Part shown: piece by piece, positions 10,958 through 29,300 of the stretch | How the letters are laid out: each line of letters begins with the position of its first letter | How positions within the stretch are numbered: position 1 is the first letter of the stretch | NCBI GenBank assembly: GCA_020137815.1 | Contig: CM035351.1 | Span: forward strand, 4,949,792-5,013,791 | From: Hormiphora californensis | Lineage: Eukaryota; Ctenophora; Tentaculata; Cydippida; Pleurobrachiidae | DNA: 64,000 nucleotides | Direction: 5' to 3' | Translations under genes and position numbers: made by a program | Notes under the pieces: model-generated | Databases searched by the model: none | Told to the model about the DNA's origin: nothing | Seen by the model: only the letters and a program-made list of their open reading frames with translations

Positions 10958-12496
10958 TTATTCGCTTGTTTTACGTCTCTTTGTGTCTGGTTCCAGTTTC
11001 AGTTGTTTCTGTTTTTTCCCTGCTGTAGCCTCCTTTTCCACTTTATTAGCCCCAAATGCAGCCTTCATTTTCCCCATATTCGCCTTGCTAATAGTACTGT
11101 GCTCCACAATGGGTTTTGGGTAGTCTGTACCTATAACACACCCTGCAGCCCGCTGGGTCACTATGGGCGCTGTCCACGGCTCGTAGATATACTTGTCGGG
11201 CATTTTGGAGAGAACAGGAACATGTTTTCTGATGTAGTCCCCACTCGGGTCAGTCTTTTTGAAGAACGCAACAGGGCTGTAACACCTGTAGTACATGTGA
11301 AAGAATGCGCTGCAGCTCATCCAATGCCAAGAGAAATTATTAATTGACCAATCAGCATCAAGAAGATATTTCTCAAACACATCCCTGCCACTCTCCCATG
11401 TTATCCATAGATCACCTCTAGTCAGGAAACACGCCACTAGGTGCCTCGCTAAATGGTGCATCCAGCCCTCTGTACGGAGCTGGTTCATTACAGCATCAAC
11501 AGCTGGATACCCAGTTTGTCCCATCTCCCACCTCTCCAAATCTCCCTTCACCTCCTCTCCCTCTCTCCATGGTATCTGCCTGCAAATAGGGTTATCTCTC
11601 ATCTGCTGGAAGTTGGGCGAGGAATACCCGATAAGATAGGCCAGTTCTCTCCAGTAGAGCTGTCCGACTAGAGATACAGGTGGAGCGGTGTGTTTAGTAC
11701 CTTTCAGAACCTCCTTGAGATCATAATAAAATACCCTGACACTCAGACTACCAAGAGTTACATACGGAGATAGGGCTGTTGTGTCCGGTTCAAGAGCGGT
11801 GGGGAGAGTCTTAGGTTTCTCAAACTCTATAACCCGCCTCTTTTGGGCCATGAACTCAGATAGAGACTTGAGCGCCTCCTTCTCCCCCGCTTTGAACCAA
11901 CTCGTGTAGGTGTCGGTATACCCCAGATCGACCAGGGAGAGAATAGTCCCACCCTCACATTCAGGTGCCGGAGGGAGGGAGGTCGGGGCAGGGATAGGTT
12001 TCCGAGGTTCACCCGCCTTTTTAGCAAGGGCCTGAAAAACTGTCATTGTGAGAGGTGTTTTACCATTAGCGTGTGTTAGCAGAAATTCAGGATCATATAA
12101 GGTATGACCCCAGGTACTGAACACCTCAATACCACGCTCCTTACACCCCTCTATCAGTCTCTCATCCATTTCCCTGTGATAGGGCTCAGTGGCCCTCTCA
12201 AACGTTACAAACTGGATACTGTGCTCCTTCATCAAACTAAACAATGACTCCACAGGATCACCACCACCACCTTTCACAAAGTGTACCCGAGATCCAAGGG
12301 TGCCCATGTCAGTGTTCAGTGCCCTCAGTGACTCGAGAAGGAAGCCCATTCTGTTAGCGGAGACTCTATCTTTCCCCCAATATACTGGATCAAGAATGTA
12401 GACTGGGAGAAGGGTGGTACACCGCTCTGCAGCCCTTGTCAGTGCCGTATTATCATGTAGACGGAGTCCATAGCGGAACCAGTGCAGTCCTTTCAT
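10958..12496 (-). CDS. Photolyase/cryptochrome family protein, animal (6-4) type
   Basis: FAD-binding blue-light protein of 512 residues, either a (6-4) photolyase that repairs UV photoproducts or a cryptochrome. It is encoded in one uninterrupted exon. The N-terminal Rossmann photolyase domain begins HWFRYGLRLHDN (5-16); the C-terminal FAD domain contains EGWMHHLARHLVACFLTRGD (343-362), DADWSINNFSWHWMSCSAFF (380-399) and YIYEPWTAP (437-444). The His pair needed by (6-4) photolyases is present in HHLARH (347, 348, 352), but animal cryptochromes keep it too. Trp 364, 367, 383, 390 and 392 fall where the electron-transfer tryptophans lie. The usual HWFRKGLRLHDNP motif has Tyr for Lys and Thr for Pro. 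The tail (493-510) is basic, KKQKQLK...KRRK, a likely nuclear signal. Repair versus signalling cannot be decided from sequence. Confidence 0.95.
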   Translation of the reverse strand: MKGLHWFRYGLRLHDNTALTRAAERCTTLLPVYILDPVYWGKDRVSANRMGFLLESLRALNTDMGTLGSRVHFVKGGGGDPVESLFSLMKEHSIQFVTFERATEPYHREMDERLIEGCKERGIEVFSTWGHTLYDPEFLLTHANGKTPLTMTVFQALAKKAGEPRKPIPAPTSLPPAPECEGGTILSLVDLGYTDTYTSWFKAGEKEALKSLSEFMAQKRRVIEFEKPKTLPTALEPDTTALSPYVTLGSLSVRVFYYDLKEVLKGTKHTAPPVSLVGQLYWRELAYLIGYSSPNFQQMRDNPICRQIPWREGEEVKGDLERWEMGQTGYPAVDAVMNQLRTEGWMHHLARHLVACFLTRGDLWITWESGRDVFEKYLLDADWSINNFSWHWMSCSAFFHMYYRCYSPVAFFKKTDPSGDYIRKHVPVLSKMPDKYIYEPWTAPIVTQRAAGCVIGTDYPKPIVEHSTISKANMGKMKAAFGANKVEKEATAGKKQKQLKLEPDTKRRKTSE

Positions 12497-13095
12497 TGCT
12501 AAAAAAGAGAGGGGTGTCAGGTTAACTGAACTAGGTAACCACTAGGCTGGTATAGGGTTGACATGTGCGTCATCACATTGGTAAGGGGGGTTTAGGGACC
12601 GGGGACGAAGGAGTTGTTAGGCTATAATTAACCTGGCTAACATCTCGAGGATAATGGAGGGTTTGGGGCAGATAATGTGGGTGGTAGGGGCAGGTGGGCT
12701 AGGAGGAGAAGGAGGGGGAGGAGAAGGAGGGGGGGAGGAGGAGGAGGAGGGGGAATATTTCTGGTTCACATCATGGGATAGAGGGACTTGGGTTGATGGA
12801 CATTGTTCGCTTTGGTCATGGTATTAATATCGGCTTCGTTTGAACAAATTCTAGGCCGCATAGAGGGAGGGGACCGTGAAGTTAATCTACGTGAATAGTC
12901 ATGTTTTAATACAATGGGAACGTGATATACCGAGGTGATATAAAGGAAGTGAGGGGAATAAAATAAGAAAACTACGAGGGATATAAAGCCGAGCGAGAGA
13001 GAATTTTGATGCATGACCTCTGGCATTATTATATGAGACTCATCTAGAAAGGTGAATAGACTTGGAGTGCGAGAGATGAGGATGTGACCACTAGT

Positions 13096-13166
<71 letters not shown>

Positions 13167-13769
13167 TGCAGATCTAGATGGTCTACTATCACCCAGATCC
13201 CTTTGTAAGGAGCTCTACTATGCATCCAGTCTACATCTCTATTGTGGGGGTAGTCAACTAATTCTCTAGTTGTGTATTGAAGTAGTCTGAGGGCTTCTTC
13301 TTCTGCAATAGACTCGCTTAAAACCAATGTTAATCTTCATACCCCCGCCCCATTAGTTTCTAGGGGCATCACAAAGGCTTTTAATATTATTTGGCGCCTC
13401 GGGTATATATAATTTTAAACATTATTTCCATGAGCAGAAAATCTTTAACTTTTCTCACACTCTCACAATTGTTTTGTGTCTGTTGTGATTCACAGCGTTC
13501 CATGAGGAAATAAGAGAAGAGGAAACTAATGGAAGATACTGATACGATCACGTGTGTTTTGGGCCTTGTTGCTTTTCTTTTAGTATTCGAAGGTGTCTGT
13601 ACAGTGTGTTTGTAACGGCATCTAAACACAATGTTACAGTACTATTAGTCTGTCTCAATTTGTTTCCTGATATAACAATTCTTGATAATTCATAATTTCA
13701 ACTAGGATGCACCAGACATTAATTATTCATATATCCATAGAGAGAGGGGAAAGAGACGGGGAAAGAGGG

Positions 13770-13828
<59 letters not shown>

Positions 13829-13867
13829 TTACCTGTGATTACCTGTGACCAGGTTCAGCTCCAGTTG
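12497..13867. other. Intergenic region with purine tracts
   Basis: Holds a G/A-rich stretch at 12705-12755, a pure (GA)n tract at 13096-13162 and another at 13771-13826, then short GATTACCTGT repeats at 13827-13848. I see no convincing exon. Confidence 0.6.
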
Positions 13868-14799
<932 letters not shown>

Positions 14800-14829
14800 C
14801 ACAAAACACAGCGATCAGTGCATACATAA

Positions 14830-15790
14830 ATTATGTTCTATCTCTCCGCAATGGTTGAACTGGAACTAAGGCCAGGATTGTCTAATGTCTCACAAAAGAT
14901 AAACGAGCCTTTGAACATGATTGACGACTGTACTCAAAATTTCAGAATTCAGTTGATGGTCGCCTTTCTTGATTTTTCAGCGCAGTTTTATTTAGTAAAA
15001 TAAATAAATGCGGTATGAACCGGAGCTAAAAACGCGAATTAGTTAATTAAAATAATTATAAACAGTGAAATATTTCACATCATAGACCGCATTGTTTCAT
15101 TTCCTCTTGAATGTCGATATTTAAACTGTGTGATCAGCGTTACTTCTATCTAGAGCTGAGTGCTTACCGAATCTCGATACACGCTTTAATTAACAGTTTA
15201 AGATTGAGATCACGCTCATAATTATATGAATTATTACTTGTATTATTACTTTTATGTTCACAGCAATAACCGGGGAGCGGGGATATAGCTTATATATTGT
15301 GCTTATTCAGATCACACATTTCCAAGATCATAGCAGGGTCGATAGCTTCCTAATTGATGTGTATTTCGACTTTTAGGAATGGTCGACCACTAGCAAAACC
15401 ACTGAGATAAGATCTGGTAACCCAAAGTGGTATAAGTGAACTTATTATAACGGCAAGTTGTTAAATGTAAATGAGAACTGATTAGAGGAGAGAAGGAAAC
15501 ATTGGAAGAAAGAGGGAGACGGAAAGAGATAGGGAGAAACACGCAGATGTTAGTGGTTTTGTTAGTGGTCGGGCATTCCTAACAGTGTCATTTCTGCTGT
15601 ATAAGTCCTGCATCCACCTCTCACCTTCAGCTTCCTGCTTCTCTCTTACTTTGAGAATTCCCCTGTCACCTAGCTCCTATCCCTATCCCTCTTTCTTTTC
15701 TCTATCTCCCTTCTGAGACGCGTCTCTCATTAATCATAATGACGGCCGGGAACTGTTAGCTACACATGATGGTGCTCCTATCTCTTTCTT

Positions 15791-15860
<70 letters not shown>

Positions 15861-16976
15861 CCTCTCTCTCACTCTCTCTCTCTTTCTCCCTTCTTCTCTC
15901 TCTTACTCTCCCTCTCAGCACTTGTTTCCGCAGTTATAGTAGCCCCACCATATTCTATAGCACGTGCTTCTACCCCGCCTAGTCTGCTAGCCCGATACTG
16001 CACATCTAGGGAGAGTTTTAGGTGTTGAAAAAGTTCTCCTTAACGTTCTTACTGTACTGATATATAATTATAAAGTTAATTTACCTAAATTGTCCCAGCG
16101 TCTGCTGCTGCTGATGAAGTGGTATCTGTCAGTGAACTCCACACATACCTCTCTCTAATGGTCTCTAATGGTCTACTACAGTACAGTAACACATGCCCAA
16201 TAGCTGCTACCCAGTGTCTACTCGTCTATAACTAGACATCTACAACAAGCATATTATAGCTCTATAATGGGTTATACCACTTGCTCCAACCCCTCCTCGC
16301 TAGTGTTCTACTGTATCGAATACATGCCTCGCAACTATCTGAATATTATACTATTCTAGCACCGGTGTACCCCTTCTAGCACACAAGCTGAGTTATCATA
16401 TAATTGTGCTGTTCTACAGAGCTCGATCCTTCAAGGGGCAATAAACATTATATCGGGCGAGGTGAAGAAGGAGCGAGATAGAGAGAGATAGAGTCAGAAA
16501 CAATAGCGCCAGTATGTGCATTCCAGAGCTCTCTATCGACACACATATTGTTCGTATGCGGCTATTAATTATTATAGAAGTATCAATGAATTGTAAATAC
16601 CAGATGTAAGTTACAGTTAATTCCCTCTAACTTTTGTTTCCTATGGCTTCAAGCCGCCCAGCTCAGTAGTCAGCACAGCTCAAGCAATATTGGGAAGACG
16701 ACGCCTGTCAACAGCTTTGTTTTTTCTTTTCCAATAAAGGCCTAATGTTAACATTTCTTGCGGTTCCTTTCTATGTTATATGTTCCAAGACCAGAAGACC
16801 TGTTGCGGTTTGATCTGTATTCTGGTTTTCAGTGTTGCCTGTGTTATCGATCTCAAATAGTTCCATGTGGCCTCTATTTGTTGATGATTGCCGTCCCCCT
16901 TTTCTCTTGCGTTCAAGAATAATAAAAAGGGGGTAAACCCAAATATACTGACCCTATTGTGATCTCCAGACTAGGT
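14830..16976. other. Intergenic region, no gene recognised
   Basis: AT-rich to 15480, then mixed sequence. A CT-rich microsatellite lies at 15785-15915. No ORF of note on either strand and no splice-linked exon set that I could recognise. Confidence 0.55.
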
Positions 16977-17955
16977 ATGGGGTACAACATAGAGGCCCAC
17001 GCTTGTATCCAAAACACATCTAATGGTGTCTGCAGTTTCAGGGTCGCAAATGTAAGTAATCATTTGTAATGCTTGTCATAAGTTCAGTAAAGCGAGGTTA
17101 GAGTTGATATTTTATAGCTTTCCAGCTGTTTACTACACTCATTAGTCTGAAGCTCACACGATTCAAAAGTCTAATAACCTAGGGCTCAGTGATCTCTCTC
17201 CCTCCCTTGATATTCTAGGTCATCAAATCTAACTCGCCCCCAATACCTTCGCCAGGGAATTTGTCTGAGCTCAATGTGTACCCTCGGCTTAATTCTCAGC
17301 GGGATACTAATATACTGTGTGGGATGCAGCAAAATTAGGCTACCTGGAACCAAGGTAAGAGAAGCAGCAGAATCTCCCAGAAATAATAATAATTCTGATA
17401 ATTCTCACAGCTCTCTATTCCAAGTAGCTGCGTGGGATAAAGTATTCATAACTTTTATTACCCCACAGCCCACTCCTATATATCGGTTCAGTTTTCTCTC
17501 CAGCTATAAACGTTCATGTTCTCTAACACCCCAAACATTTCAGGGTATTTTCCTGTTAAACATTTCGATTAGTGACATTGGTATGAGTCTCATTGGCCTG
17601 GTCCGAGGTCTGGGTATCATATCCCACAAGTTTATGGGTGTAGCTCCGGATGATATTCACTTCAACTCTTTCTGTCAGATCTACGCTCTTGTTCTGAGCA
17701 TCTTCACGTTAGTAAAGGGAGGGAGGGATAGATCCGATATATGGATAGAGAGAGCTAGAGGGAGGGATAGAGTGGAAGAGAGGGAGGGATCGAGTGATAT
17801 GTAGTGAAGATCAAGGTGTCAAGGTAGAACAAGGTATTATATCGGGGGATGATGATCAGGCCTACGTTGTGTGCGATATTGCAACAAGAAGTTGTAAGGT
17901 GTAATATCTTTAATCTAACGGATTGGTTTGAGATCTTGCACCTCAGAGATCTTAC

Positions 17956-18050
<95 letters not shown>

Positions 18051-18060
18051 CTCTCCTCTC

Positions 18061-18091
<31 letters not shown>

Positions 18092-18095
18092 CTTT

Positions 18096-18151
<56 letters not shown>

Positions 18152-19405
18152 TCTCTCTCCCCCTCTCTTTCATATAGGAAATGACCTTCAATCTCCAGAG
18201 TTAATCAATTTCCAACCGTCAAAGTATTAATTAATACGTCCCATCATGTCTCCTAGGAACTCGCTTATGATGGTGCTGGTACCGTTCACAGCCGATAGAT
18301 TTGTGGCCGTTGTGTTCCCCACCAAATACAAGGTATGAGATTTACATTTTACACCTTACAGAATCATAGAAATTAGGGTAGAATTGGCATACAACTTCCG
18401 TTGGTTACACATTTAATCCCTCCGTTTCGCCGATAAGGGCACGTAGCGTGCTGTCAACAGCATCATATCATTATTATTTAGACAGTAAATAAGAAACGAT
18501 CCAATCCCTCTACAGGCGTGGATAACACCCCGAACTAGCTTAATAATGGTTCTGCTGTCCTGGGCACCCCTTATAGTAATGGGCATCATCGATGTATCAA
18601 CTTTTGTACGGAATACCGAACTGGTGAGTCCTAAAGTTAAAGTCCTAAACAAGATATAGTTTGTTGAACCGGTGAGTCAGGGAGCTATTGGGAGTGGCTG
18701 GAATATTATCGTGAGCGAGGGTGAGATATATTTGGGGGAGAGAGGATGATCTTGGAGATCAGTGATCACAGTAACAATACTAAGGTGTGCCCATTCACGA
18801 TCTTCTCAAGAAGGACACCAACGTGCAGATATCTGTAATTATAATTTTCATATCTGAGAAAGATTTCTAGTCAGAACATGCATGTTTAATCTTCTATAGT
18901 TACAGAGGGTATAATCATATCATATAAGAAGATGTGAATTGTAACAACTCTCTCTCTCTCTCTTCAGATTTTCTTCCAGAAAGAGTACCACAGATGTGTG
19001 TTCCTGAGGAGCGAAAGGATCGAAGGAATTCTCTTTCTCTTTTTCCCCCTGGTAGCCATCATCCTCATGTACACTGTGATAACCGTGATTGTGGTAAAAA
19101 ACAGGATTCCCTTTACGAAACTTCTCCTGACGTCCAGCGCTATCGTTGGTACTGGAATCATGGTTATTGTCCCTGAGATCCTCATTTCCTCTTTCTACAT
19201 CTCAATGCCGTATGAGATCGCCCAAGTCTTTACAGTGACACTATACTATTCTAACAGTGTGTTTAATCCAATTGCGTATTTCTGTACTAACCCCCGGGTA
19301 AAGGAACAGATTACCCTGCCTTTGTCGAGTATCATGAGCCCAAAGTCGGGATTTGTTAGGCGAGCCAGCCGCCTTAGCACTCAAAGATCCCAAACTAACA
19401 ATTAA
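16977..19405 (+). CDS. Class A (rhodopsin-like) G-protein-coupled receptor, orphan
   Basis: Seven-transmembrane receptor of about 319 residues. Six exons join in phase: 16977-17051, 17256-17354, 17544-17707, 18257-18332, 18516-18623 and 18968-19405 (stop). Exon 1 gives a short extracellular N-terminus with an NTS glycosylation site. TM1 is in exon 2 (ICLSSMCTLGLILSGILIYC), TM2-3 in exon 3 with the TM3 Cys in NSFCQIYA, a DRF motif in exon 4 (ADRFVAV) in place of DRY, TM4 in exon 5, and TM5-7 in exon 6, which includes the second conserved Cys (YHRCVF) and NSVFNPIAYF, the NPxxY motif of TM7. The opsin Schiff-base Lys position in TM7 is Tyr, so it is not an opsin. The ligand is unknown. Introns contain a 200-bp CT tract. 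Confidence 0.85.
17959..18168. repeat. (CT)n microsatellite in GPCR intron
   Basis: About 210 bases of CT repeats with scattered T, C and A interruptions, between GPCR exons 3 and 4. The Ser-Leu ORFs over it are artefacts. Confidence 0.95.
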
Positions 19406-19930
19406 AAGCAAGATTTGTGTTCAGGGATCAATGGTATTAATTAATTGTCTCTCTTTCAAATTATCTCCACCCTTTTCTTTTTTTTTGATTTTGTCAGTCT
19501 CAAGTATTACATTTCCACTCTTTCTGAATCTATAGTTTAATAACTTTGATTGTCGGTGAACTAAGGAGTAGAGTCTGTTACAAACTACCAGGGAGTGATC
19601 TAGAACTAGAAAGGTGGAAACTGGAAAGGTTTTGGGGAATATATATGTATATTTAAACCCTAATATATAGGGAAATGATAGAACAGACATGAAAATAGCA
19701 GATGTTGTAAAAATTGTATAAACGATCATCAGTTTAAAATATAATGAAAAACACAAACTAAGAATCTTGTTTCATCTATGAAATGTCACCCATACACAAA
19801 TCTACAAAACTAAAGGAATCCCCGCCCTATAAATCTTCCCACCAGCTGCCGTAAATGATTGCTTCCAATATACTTGGAGCGTGGCCAAGGGACAGGACAT
19901 TATAATATATCCCCTCTGATCTACTAGCTA
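19406..19930. other. Tail-to-tail intergenic region between GPCR and TRAF7
   Basis: AT-rich 3' flanks of two convergent genes. It presumably contains both 3' untranslated regions; I cannot assign polyadenylation sites with confidence. Confidence 0.5.
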
Positions 19931-24913
<4,983 letters not shown>

Positions 24914-26352
24914 CCGTCTGATCGAATATATCAGGACCAACCGCATGGACCTGGCATATCAACCCCCAGAGATAGAAGTTTTCACTACATTCACATTCTG
25001 TATTCGCTACAGTAGGCAGCTACAAAGATAGTGTAAAAACAACAAGAAATATTTTCACAGCAAAAAGAACCGGCGAAGAGAGAGAGAGAGAGAGAGAGGA
25101 AACAAATGAAATCTGCCCCCGCTACACTAACGTAGCATCCGTGTGACAGGGCGTTGCAATTAAATTTTGCAACAGTTTTTACATGCCAGTCAATTACCGC
25201 TGCAACACAGACAGGTGCTCATTAAGACATGTTAAAAATACACAGCCAATAAATTAGATTGCTCTTTCGCTCTCGCTGTCTCCTCTATATATCTGTCTCT
25301 GTCTCTTTCTTTCTCCACCGTTCCTTCTTCCTGCACGGGTGCATTCATCTCTTTCTTTGGTCCAATTCTGGGAAATCGTCCGTGGAATAAGTTGATAACG
25401 TTTTCATGACTAAGTGTTAGTTAAGGAAAAGATTGGCAAATATAAGTGTATGCATGCTCTAATAGGTATCTAAGATTAGTGATTATAAGGATGCAGGAAA
25501 AGGATACAGGTTCCCACCGCGATTGCTCCAATGAATCCAATAAATAGTCGAACATTTCGCTTCCTTGCACCAATCGTTCGTGCAATCATGCCTACGTGTT
25601 CTATAAAATATTGAGCAGTTTTATATGTACAAAATTTAAGAAAAATCAGGGAACGCAGGGACGGTAGCCACGGTCAGGCCTCAGGGGGAGTCCGGAGTGG
25701 TGTTGAAAGTTGAACTCCCCCCTTCCCCCACAAGCAGGGCCCAGCCCCAACGGGGCTGTAGGGGGTAGACCGTAGAGCTCCCACGAGTAGGGCCAGAAAG
25801 CCGCAGTAGGGAATGCTGCCTCTTGGGTTGGCCTATGCTACAGGCCCTAAAGCCGTGGAAAACGCGCGCACTTGGGGTCTGCAGCGCATGCCAACCTCTT
25901 GGGTTACGCAAATTTAAAAAAAGTAAAGCGACTCCGTGAAATTTTTTTCCTTCATGTTTGCGATTTTAGAAATCAAATTAATATTCTTTGCGCGGCGTAA
26001 TGCGCGTTTAATATTTGCGCGTACTAAAAATGTCATCCGAAATTTTTCCCATTTCTGCAGATTAGATAAGAAAAGAACTTCCTCTTCCTAGTTCCTTTAG
26101 ATACCGATAGTATCAGTTTAGTAAGGGGTGGTTCGAGGGGTATTATTAATACGCTTCCGTTACAATGTGTGGGGTAGATAATTTACAACTGTACAAAATA
26201 TATTGAGACGTAAAAAATAGAGTTCAGTTTGTCAGAACACCCGATACAAAGATTGAGAGAGAGAGAGAGAGAAATGGCTATTATATCACATCCTCCCTCC
26301 TCTTGTAACTGTTCGTATAGACACCACGTGACCTAGAGTCAAGTCCCCGTAT
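24914..26352. other. Intergenic region between TRAF7 and the coiled-coil gene
   Basis: Contains the TRAF7 upstream region, a short (GA)n at 25078-25099, a CT-rich patch near 25260-25320 and a GC-rich patch at 25670-25915 unlike its surroundings. I see no supported exon. Confidence 0.5.
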
Positions 26353-29300
26353 CTACCAGCGATACAGAACGAGATCATATGTCAGGAATGGGGATACAGA
26401 TCGAGATTCTCCTGATAGTGACTGGATCATATCGTCTTTTGTTTGACACTGCATCTTCAGTCGAGATATCTTGTCGTATAGTTTTGACATTGTCCTCTCG
26501 TGTTCCACCTCTTTTTCCTGGAGGATGAAAGATGGTGTCATGATGATGGGCATTGGGCATACTACATAGGGAGGGAACCCGGAACATAGAAACGAAATAT
26601 CCTCGTCCCCATATATAGAAATGTGATCTAGTGAATTTAACACATGCATACCTGTAAGATTTCGGCACAAGATTTGAGTTTAGCGTTAGCTATCTTCTTC
26701 ACCTCCTTGACCCTCAAATCACTGGACTCCTTGAGGTAGCTGCGCTTCTGTTTCTCCTGTGTGTCTGATATCTGCAAGATCTTTTAGGGCAACCGGTAAT
26801 GAAAGAGTGTGTGTGTGAAGTACATCCATATATGGGCATATAATGACGTCATTAGTTGACCATATATGGATGAAGAATGTGTGATACCACGTGAGATTGA
26901 TGGCCTAATAATTGGTTTTCAAACAGATTAAATTCGTTTGTGTGGACTTACTGGACTATCATGGACAAACTAACCTCGGCGAGCTCTAATCGCTGTAGGG
27001 TGCTCTGCTCAGCAATGCTAATAGCCTGGGTCAGACTCCCCTTGAGAGTATTGACCCGTTGCATTAGTGCCACAGTCTCTCGTTTGTGTTTGGTATTACT
27101 CCGCTGGCTTCGTTCCAGGGCCTCTTGTAGCCCCTTTATCTGACCCAGGGACATTGCACGCTCCTCCTCCAGCATCTCGACTCGTTGGGAAAGTTTGGCC
27201 ACCTCCCCCTCCAGAGATCCTATCTCGTCAGATCGGTCTGCTATGTTCTCGTCGTACCGTCTACGCAGCTCCTCCAGGGCCACCTTGTAGCCCTCAACGG
27301 CCGTCAGGTGGGCAGCTACCGAGACAAAATCATCCGCTTGTGTCGCTGGGGAGACTAGGAGTTTCAGTATTACTATTAGAATCTTGATGAAAAGGGGCCT
27401 AAAAAGTACTCCCGCCCAGTCTTTTTTTTTCTCCAAGAGGTAAAATAGGTTGGGTATCCGACCACTAAACAACTTTAAAAAAAATCATTTCGCAATTTAT
27501 TATCCACACATATTTCAGTAATACCCACCGATAGAGTTGTAAGCGTCCCTAAGTTCCTCGTTCTTGCCCTCTAGTTTCTCACACCGTCGTTGTATTGTTT
27601 CGTTTTGTTCCTCCAAGTTGGAACAGGTGTTCCTAACTCGCAACACCTCCTTGTTCCTCTCCTCTATCAGGTCCTGCCACTGAGCCTGGTTCTAAAGGGA
27701 GAGGGAAGGTAACAAACAAGCCTGGTTCTAAACGGGGAGAGGGAAGGTAACAATCAACAAGCCGGGTTAATTCCTTCAGTTACTTCCAGATAAATGAAGA
27801 AAAAAAACTACCATTTGTTGCCTACCATTTGTTGTTCCTTGATTAGCGCTCTATTCTCCTGGAGTACATGCTGCGCTTGCCGGCGCACTGTATCGATTTC
27901 TTGTCCGTTTGAGGTCTGGAGGGCGGCACGTAACCTAGAATTCTCCGCGACCACCTCCAAAACCTGGAACAAAGTGTCATCAGTAGTAGTTGCTCGACCC
28001 TTGTTTCCTTCTTGTAGAAGAGTTAGAACATAACAAAATATGTAGCAGCTGTACGGTAATATTTTTACCAAATATGGTTCGGTACCATATTTGGTAAATT
28101 ATTGGTACCTGATCACGGAAGTTTGCAATATTCTCCTCATACTCAAGTAACAACTTTCTCTGTTCCTCACATCTCTCATCAACAGGCAGCCCCTCCAGTT
28201 CCTCCCGATCAGGCATCTCCACAGTCACCAGCACGGGACTCCCTGGGGGCGAGGGAATGTGATCCCCTAATCGGGAACTCAGATCAAGTTTCAGGATCTC
28301 AGGTGTAATGACACGCCGGGGAGAGTCCTCATCAGCAAAACTAATACGCCGTCTCTCAGCAGCAGCTGTAGTAGCTTTGGGCGATGCTGGACCGGCACTT
28401 CGGGGGCTTTCAGGTTGGCTGAGGAATGGAGAATTGTAAAAGAAGTTCACATATACCGGGAAAATATGAATACTAATATGTATTAGAGAGAAAAGGTGGA
28501 GAAATAGATAAAAGAAAACAAAGATAGAAAAGAAGGATACAATATCTCCTTACCTCCCTGCTCCTCCTCCTCCGCCTGTTGGTGATCTGTGCCTGACTGG
28601 TAGGGAATACTCCACACTCACAATACTGTCATTTCGTAACCTGGGAAGCAGGAACACCGCGTGTTAGGGAGGAGTTAGGGGAGGGTGGTTCGGATGGGGA
28701 GCATCATTGTGGGAGGGGGCAACATTACACACTGGATCAAGACATGCGGGGTGAGGAACATTCACACATTCCCAAACACCTTATTAAAATCTGTTCGTTT
28801 TTGTTGAAAAAAGGTCAAACTCCGTTCATTATCGAATGTTTTTCAATCATGAAACACGCATACAACAAGTTGCACATTCCTGTGAACTGCATCGACAGTC
28901 GGGCTGATGGTTCGCCACCATCCTATCACATTCTTCATTTCACTTATAAGGTTGTTCAGCTCGATAGACCTGGGCTCAAATATCAGCGACTGGTATGTCT
29001 CGTCCGAGTTCTCATACTGAGTAACTGATTCTCCGCCATGCTGATGCTAGACGGCTCAGTAGGGGGTCTCCAGAAGTCAACCTGAACCTTCTGATCTTCA
29101 TCACCAAGAGGATTAGTGTTATAGGTCCTGTCGGGCACTTGTGGTGGAGGGCTCTTATCACTTAGAAATGTTGGAGGTGGCTAGTTCTGGCCTTACTGGA
29201 GAAGGGGCCTCCGCGTAAAGTGGGTTCCGCACCAGAGCCTCGATAGTTGGTGGTTCAGACCCAGGAGGAGGTGTCATGGTATGATTAGGAGGGGAAGGGG

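Noticed and set aside
17274-17804. Continuous 176-codon ORF as a single GPCR exon
   Set aside because: Splice sites at 17354/17544 and 17707/18257 remove non-conserved segments and restore the receptor fold.
28864-28969. Possible extra exon (SIELNNLISEMKNV...) of the coiled-coil gene
   Set aside because: It has an acceptor and a helical look, but its phase does not fit either neighbour; left out.
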